From Gammaproteobacteria bacterium (GTDB lineage Bacteria; Pseudomonadota; Gammaproteobacteria; Pseudomonadales; Cellvibrionaceae): 64,000 nt of DNA. The DNA is taken from positions 1 through 64,000 of the forward strand of contig JAGKWO010000002.1 of the NCBI GenBank assembly GCA_021151835.1, written 5' to 3'. Below are positions 61,407 to 64,000 of this stretch, in pieces. A program made the position numbers and the translations under genes. A model generated the notes under the pieces. That model was not told the DNA's origin. It made no database searches and saw only the letters and a list, made by a program, of their open reading frames with translations. Numbering within the stretch: position 1 is the stretch's first letter; the number at the start of each line of letters is the position of its first letter.

Positions 61407-63323
61407 TTAAATTTGTATCCGTGTTCCCAATTCAATGACAGCATTATCCGGCAAGCGAAAAAACTCCACCACGCCCCCGGCATTGCGCGTCATTGTTGAA
61501 AATAATCGCTCGCGCCAGGGAGCCATGCCACTACCCGGTGTAGAAACAATTGATTCGCGGCTCAGGAAATAACTGGTTTGGAAATGCGGGACAACCAATC
61601 CGTACTGCTCGCACAGTTTGAGTGCTTTAGGTACATCAGGTGCATCCATAAAACCGAAATTCAATGTGACTCGCCAAAAAGTATTCCCTAATTCCTCAAT
61701 CTCTATCCGCGCGTCTTCGCTTACCCAGGGCTCGTCTTTAAAGTGTACAGTCAACACCAGATTGCGTTCATGTAAAACCTGGTTATGTTTTAAATTGTGG
61801 AGCAATGCCTGGGGCACAGTGGAACCATCGGCCACCATATAAATTGCCGTACGCGCCGCGCGCTGGATTTCATTGGGCCGCAAGGTTTGTAAAAACGGTT
61901 TTAATTCCACACCATCGCGGTGGATAGTTTGCATCACAATGGCGCGACCGCGCTGCCAGGTACTCATCACCAAAAATAGCAGCGCTGCAACCAGCAACGA
62001 GAACCAGCCACCATCCAGGAATTTAAGCGCACAACCAGCGATGAGGAAAATATCCACTGCCAGAAAAAATCCCGTCGCAGCAATGGCGATGGGCAACGGC
62101 AATTGCCAACGGCCACGCACTACAAAAAATGTGAGGCAGGTAGTCGTCGCCATAGTGACCGTCACAGCAATACCATAAGCACCGGCAAGGCCCGATGAAC
62201 TTCCAAAGAAAAGTACAACGGCAATCACACCGATCAACAACATCCAATTCACTGCGGGCATATAAATCTGGCCCGCTTCACGCGCGGAAGTATGTTGCAC
62301 CGTCATGCGCGGTAAAAAACCCAATTGGATCGCCTGGCGCGTCATTGAATAAGCGCCGGAAATAACTGCTTGCGATGCGATAATTGCAGCGAGGGATGCA
62401 ATTATCAAAGCAGGCCAAATTAATGTTTGTGGAAATAATTTATAAAACGGATTTGCAATAGCAGCAGGGTCTGCCAGTAATAATGCGCCCTGCCCCATAT
62501 AGTTCAGTGCAAGCGCCGGAAATACCAGCCAGGTCCAGGCAATTTGAATCGGTTTGCGCCCGAAATGCCCCATATCCGCATACAACGCTTCAGCGCCGGT
62601 GAGCGCGAGAACAATAGCACCGATAGCTGCAAAAACATACCATCCTCGGCCGCTGAGAAAGTGCCACGCCTCCACTGGATTTAACGCTGCAAGGATGGCC
62701 GGTTGCGCAATAATATGTGCAACGCCGGATACTGCCAGCATTAAAAACCAGACAGTGACAATTGGGCCGAATATTTTTCCCATTGCACCGGTGCCAAAAC
62801 GCTGCACTAAAAAAAGACTGATTAAAATTGCCAACGTAATGGGAACTACTAATGGTTTTAATGCCGGTGTCGCCACCTCCAACCCTTCCATCGCACCCAA
62901 TACCGAAATGGCCGGTGTAATAATACTATCGCCGTAAAATAGCGTTGCACCGAATAAACCAATCAATAAAATCCAGCGTCGCAACGGCGAATTTTTGCTG
63001 GCAGTTTGCGCGGCAAGTGCCGTGAGCGCGAGCGAACCCCCTTCGCCGCGATTGTCCGCACGCAAAATCAAAATGACATATTTAAGTGTTACGACGAGCA
63101 TCAATGCCCAGAAGATAGTGGATATCGCACCGACAATATGGTGCGAATCCAGCGGCACGCCGGTGGCTGGCGCAAAAATTTCTTTCACGGTATACAGCGG
63201 GCTGGTCCCTATATCACCGTACACTACACCGATAGCAGCGAGGGTTAACGCGGCGAGGCTTTGTTTTGCAGGGGAAACCGGCGCTTCGGAATTGGACTGG
63301 GTCGATACGGAAGAAACTGTCAT
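61407..63323 (-). CDS. kup: Low-affinity potassium transporter Kup
   Basis: A 638-residue KUP/HAK-type potassium importer with about twelve membrane helices in residues 1-460 and a C-terminal cytoplasmic domain. The family signature ALGVVYGDIGTSPLYTVKEIF, in the form IGVVYGDIGTSPLYTVKEIF, is at about 32-51; GDSIITPAISVLGAMEGLE is at about 131-149. Length is normal. A response-regulator gene lies 72 bases upstream on the same strand, which may control it. Confidence 0.95.
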   Translation of the reverse strand: MTVSSVSTQSNSEAPVSPAKQSLAALTLAAIGVVYGDIGTSPLYTVKEIFAPATGVPLDSHHIVGAISTIFWALMLVVTLKYVILILRADNRGEGGSLALTALAAQTASKNSPLRRWILLIGLFGATLFYGDSIITPAISVLGAMEGLEVATPALKPLVVPITLAILISLFLVQRFGTGAMGKIFGPIVTVWFLMLAVSGVAHIIAQPAILAALNPVEAWHFLSGRGWYVFAAIGAIVLALTGAEALYADMGHFGRKPIQIAWTWLVFPALALNYMGQGALLLADPAAIANPFYKLFPQTLIWPALIIASLAAIIASQAVISGAYSMTRQAIQLGFLPRMTVQHTSAREAGQIYMPAVNWMLLIGVIAVVLFFGSSSGLAGAYGIAVTVTMATTTCLTFFVVRGRWQLPLPIAIAATGFFLAVDIFLIAGCALKFLDGGWFSLLVAALLFLVMSTWQRGRAIVMQTIHRDGVELKPFLQTLRPNEIQRAARTAIYMVADGSTVPQALLHNLKHNQVLHERNLVLTVHFKDEPWVSEDARIEIEELGNTFWRVTLNFGFMDAPDVPKALKLCEQYGLVVPHFQTSYFLSRESIVSTPGSGMAPWRERLFSTMTRNAGGVVEFFRLPDNAVIELGTRIQI

Positions 63324-63395
63324 AACAACTACCTATGTAATAAACACACATGCAGTATGTAAAACCCGGCATCAGGATCGCATAAGTATAGTCAG

Positions 63396-64000
63396 TTACT
63401 CCGGGTTGTTATCCAGCAGGCGATAACCAATGCCAGGCTCAGTCAACAAAAATTCCGGACGCGCCGGATTTGTTTCGAGCTTGGCCCGCAGCTGCCCCAT
63501 ATACAAGCGCAGGTAGTGGGTGTGATCCAGATATTCCTGCCCCCACACATCCACCAGTAATTGGCGATGATTAACTACTTGCCCGGCACTGCGTACCAAG
63601 CGCGCCAGCAAATTAAATTCTGTCGGTGTTAGATGAATAGTTTCGCCACGACGACTTACATTGTGATTCACAAGGTCGATACAGATATCTGCATATTCGT
63701 AATGTGTAATTGCGGGGCGCAAATGGGCACCGCGATGCCGCATCGCCACACGAATACGCGCCAGTAATTCACCGATACTAAATGGTTTTACCAGATAATC
63801 ATCAGCACCCGCGTCCAGCAATTCAATTTTCTGCCCGTCCGCTTCGCGCGCAGAAATAATAATTACCGGTGTATTCTGGCGGCGACGTAAACGATTAAGT
63901 AACTCGCTACCGTCACCATCAGGCAACCCCAAATCCAATAGGATTAAATCAAAAGCTGGCGTTTTGGTTTCACCATCAAGCTGGGTTTGGCTGTAAATTG
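63396..64000 (-). CDS. OmpR/KdpE-like response regulator, 5' end outside window
   Basis: About 201 C-terminal residues of a regulator whose N-terminus lies beyond 64000. Reading enters at 63998 and shows FDLILLDLGLPDGDG with the phospho-acceptor Asp, then the REC end (DAGADDYLVKPFSIGELLARIRV) and an OmpR-type winged helix (IHLTPTEFNLLARLV, DHTHYLRLYMGQLRAKLE). It resembles KdpE in spacing and in the TPTEF helix. It precedes kup on the same strand, 72 bases away, consistent with potassium control, but no kdp gene is visible. Confidence 0.87.
   Translation of the reverse strand, partial: IYSQTQLDGETKTPAFDLILLDLGLPDGDGSELLNRLRRRQNTPVIIISAREADGQKIELLDAGADDYLVKPFSIGELLARIRVAMRHRGAHLRPAITHYEYADICIDLVNHNVSRRGETIHLTPTEFNLLARLVRSAGQVVNHRQLLVDVWGQEYLDHTHYLRLYMGQLRAKLETNPARPEFLLTEPGIGYRLLDNNPE

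Overview
The window looks like a chromosomal segment of a free-living polysaccharide-degrading gammaproteobacterium, most probably Cellvibrio or a close relative. The main reason is a three-domain chitin-active LPMO (AA10, then two small chitin-binding modules joined by poly-serine linkers) with the architecture of Cellvibrio japonicus LPMO10A. A CE2-type esterase, a poly-serine lipoprotein and a TonB-dependent receptor fit the same picture. The assignment rests on gene content only.

Layout. 1-2 kb: 3' end of tmRNA, a DUF1778/GNAT toxin-antitoxin operon with two palindromic operators, and a small toxin/immunity-like pair. 2-9.3 kb: an exonuclease/GIY-YIG fusion nuclease, a 49-aa KGG stress protein, DUF1810, DUF1206, a divergent SDR/LysR pair and AlkB. 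9.9-20.1 kb: a signalling block with one REC-PAS-HK-REC hybrid kinase, then an operon of an HTH protein, two DUF5985 membrane proteins, a 2098-residue kinase with eleven tandem 92-residue HAMP-type repeats and three receivers (the first lacking its phospho-acceptor Asp), and a CheR homologue whose SAM-binding motifs are gone. 20.2-24.5 kb: hemerythrin, zinc alcohol dehydrogenase, exonuclease III and a DUF72 protein. 24.8-26.8 kb: an OmpR/HK two-component pair. 27-33.3 kb: a seven-gene, largely overlapping operon (FAD oxidase, DUF1365, Cfa-type methyltransferase, chalcone-isomerase-like protein, MFS, DUF3833 lipoprotein, SDR), probably for modified membrane fatty acids.

33.6-41.4 kb: a poly-Ser lipoprotein with a propeller, the LPMO, a GGDEF protein, a stress-type cluster (membrane protein, 23-aa peptide, KGG protein) and a periplasmic binding protein. 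41.4-44.1 kb: sulfate ABC transporter without its ATPase gene. 44.3-49.7 kb: ku-ligD NHEJ operon with a second DUF72 gene divergent from it. 49.8-54.6 kb: iron-uptake region (DUF3325, PepSY, DUF3649, TonB receptor) with two Fur-box-like palindromes. 54.7-58.7 kb: MetR, CE2 esterase, small membrane protein and MalQ. 58.9-59.6 kb: a gene broken by several frameshifts. 59.8-64 kb: YigZ, a YCII-VOC fusion, Kup and a partial OmpR-family regulator.

Cross-cutting themes: (1) many DNA-repair genes (alkB, xthA, ku, ligD, the fusion nuclease), with both DUF72 paralogues next to repair genes; (2) three dispersed paralogues of a small protein family I cannot name; (3) short diverged tandem repeats of 15-27 bp at or just past the 3' ends of four unrelated genes; (4) many genes whose start is best set by a Shine-Dalgarno sequence inside a longer open frame. 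No insertion sequence, integrase, phage gene, rRNA or CRISPR array was seen.
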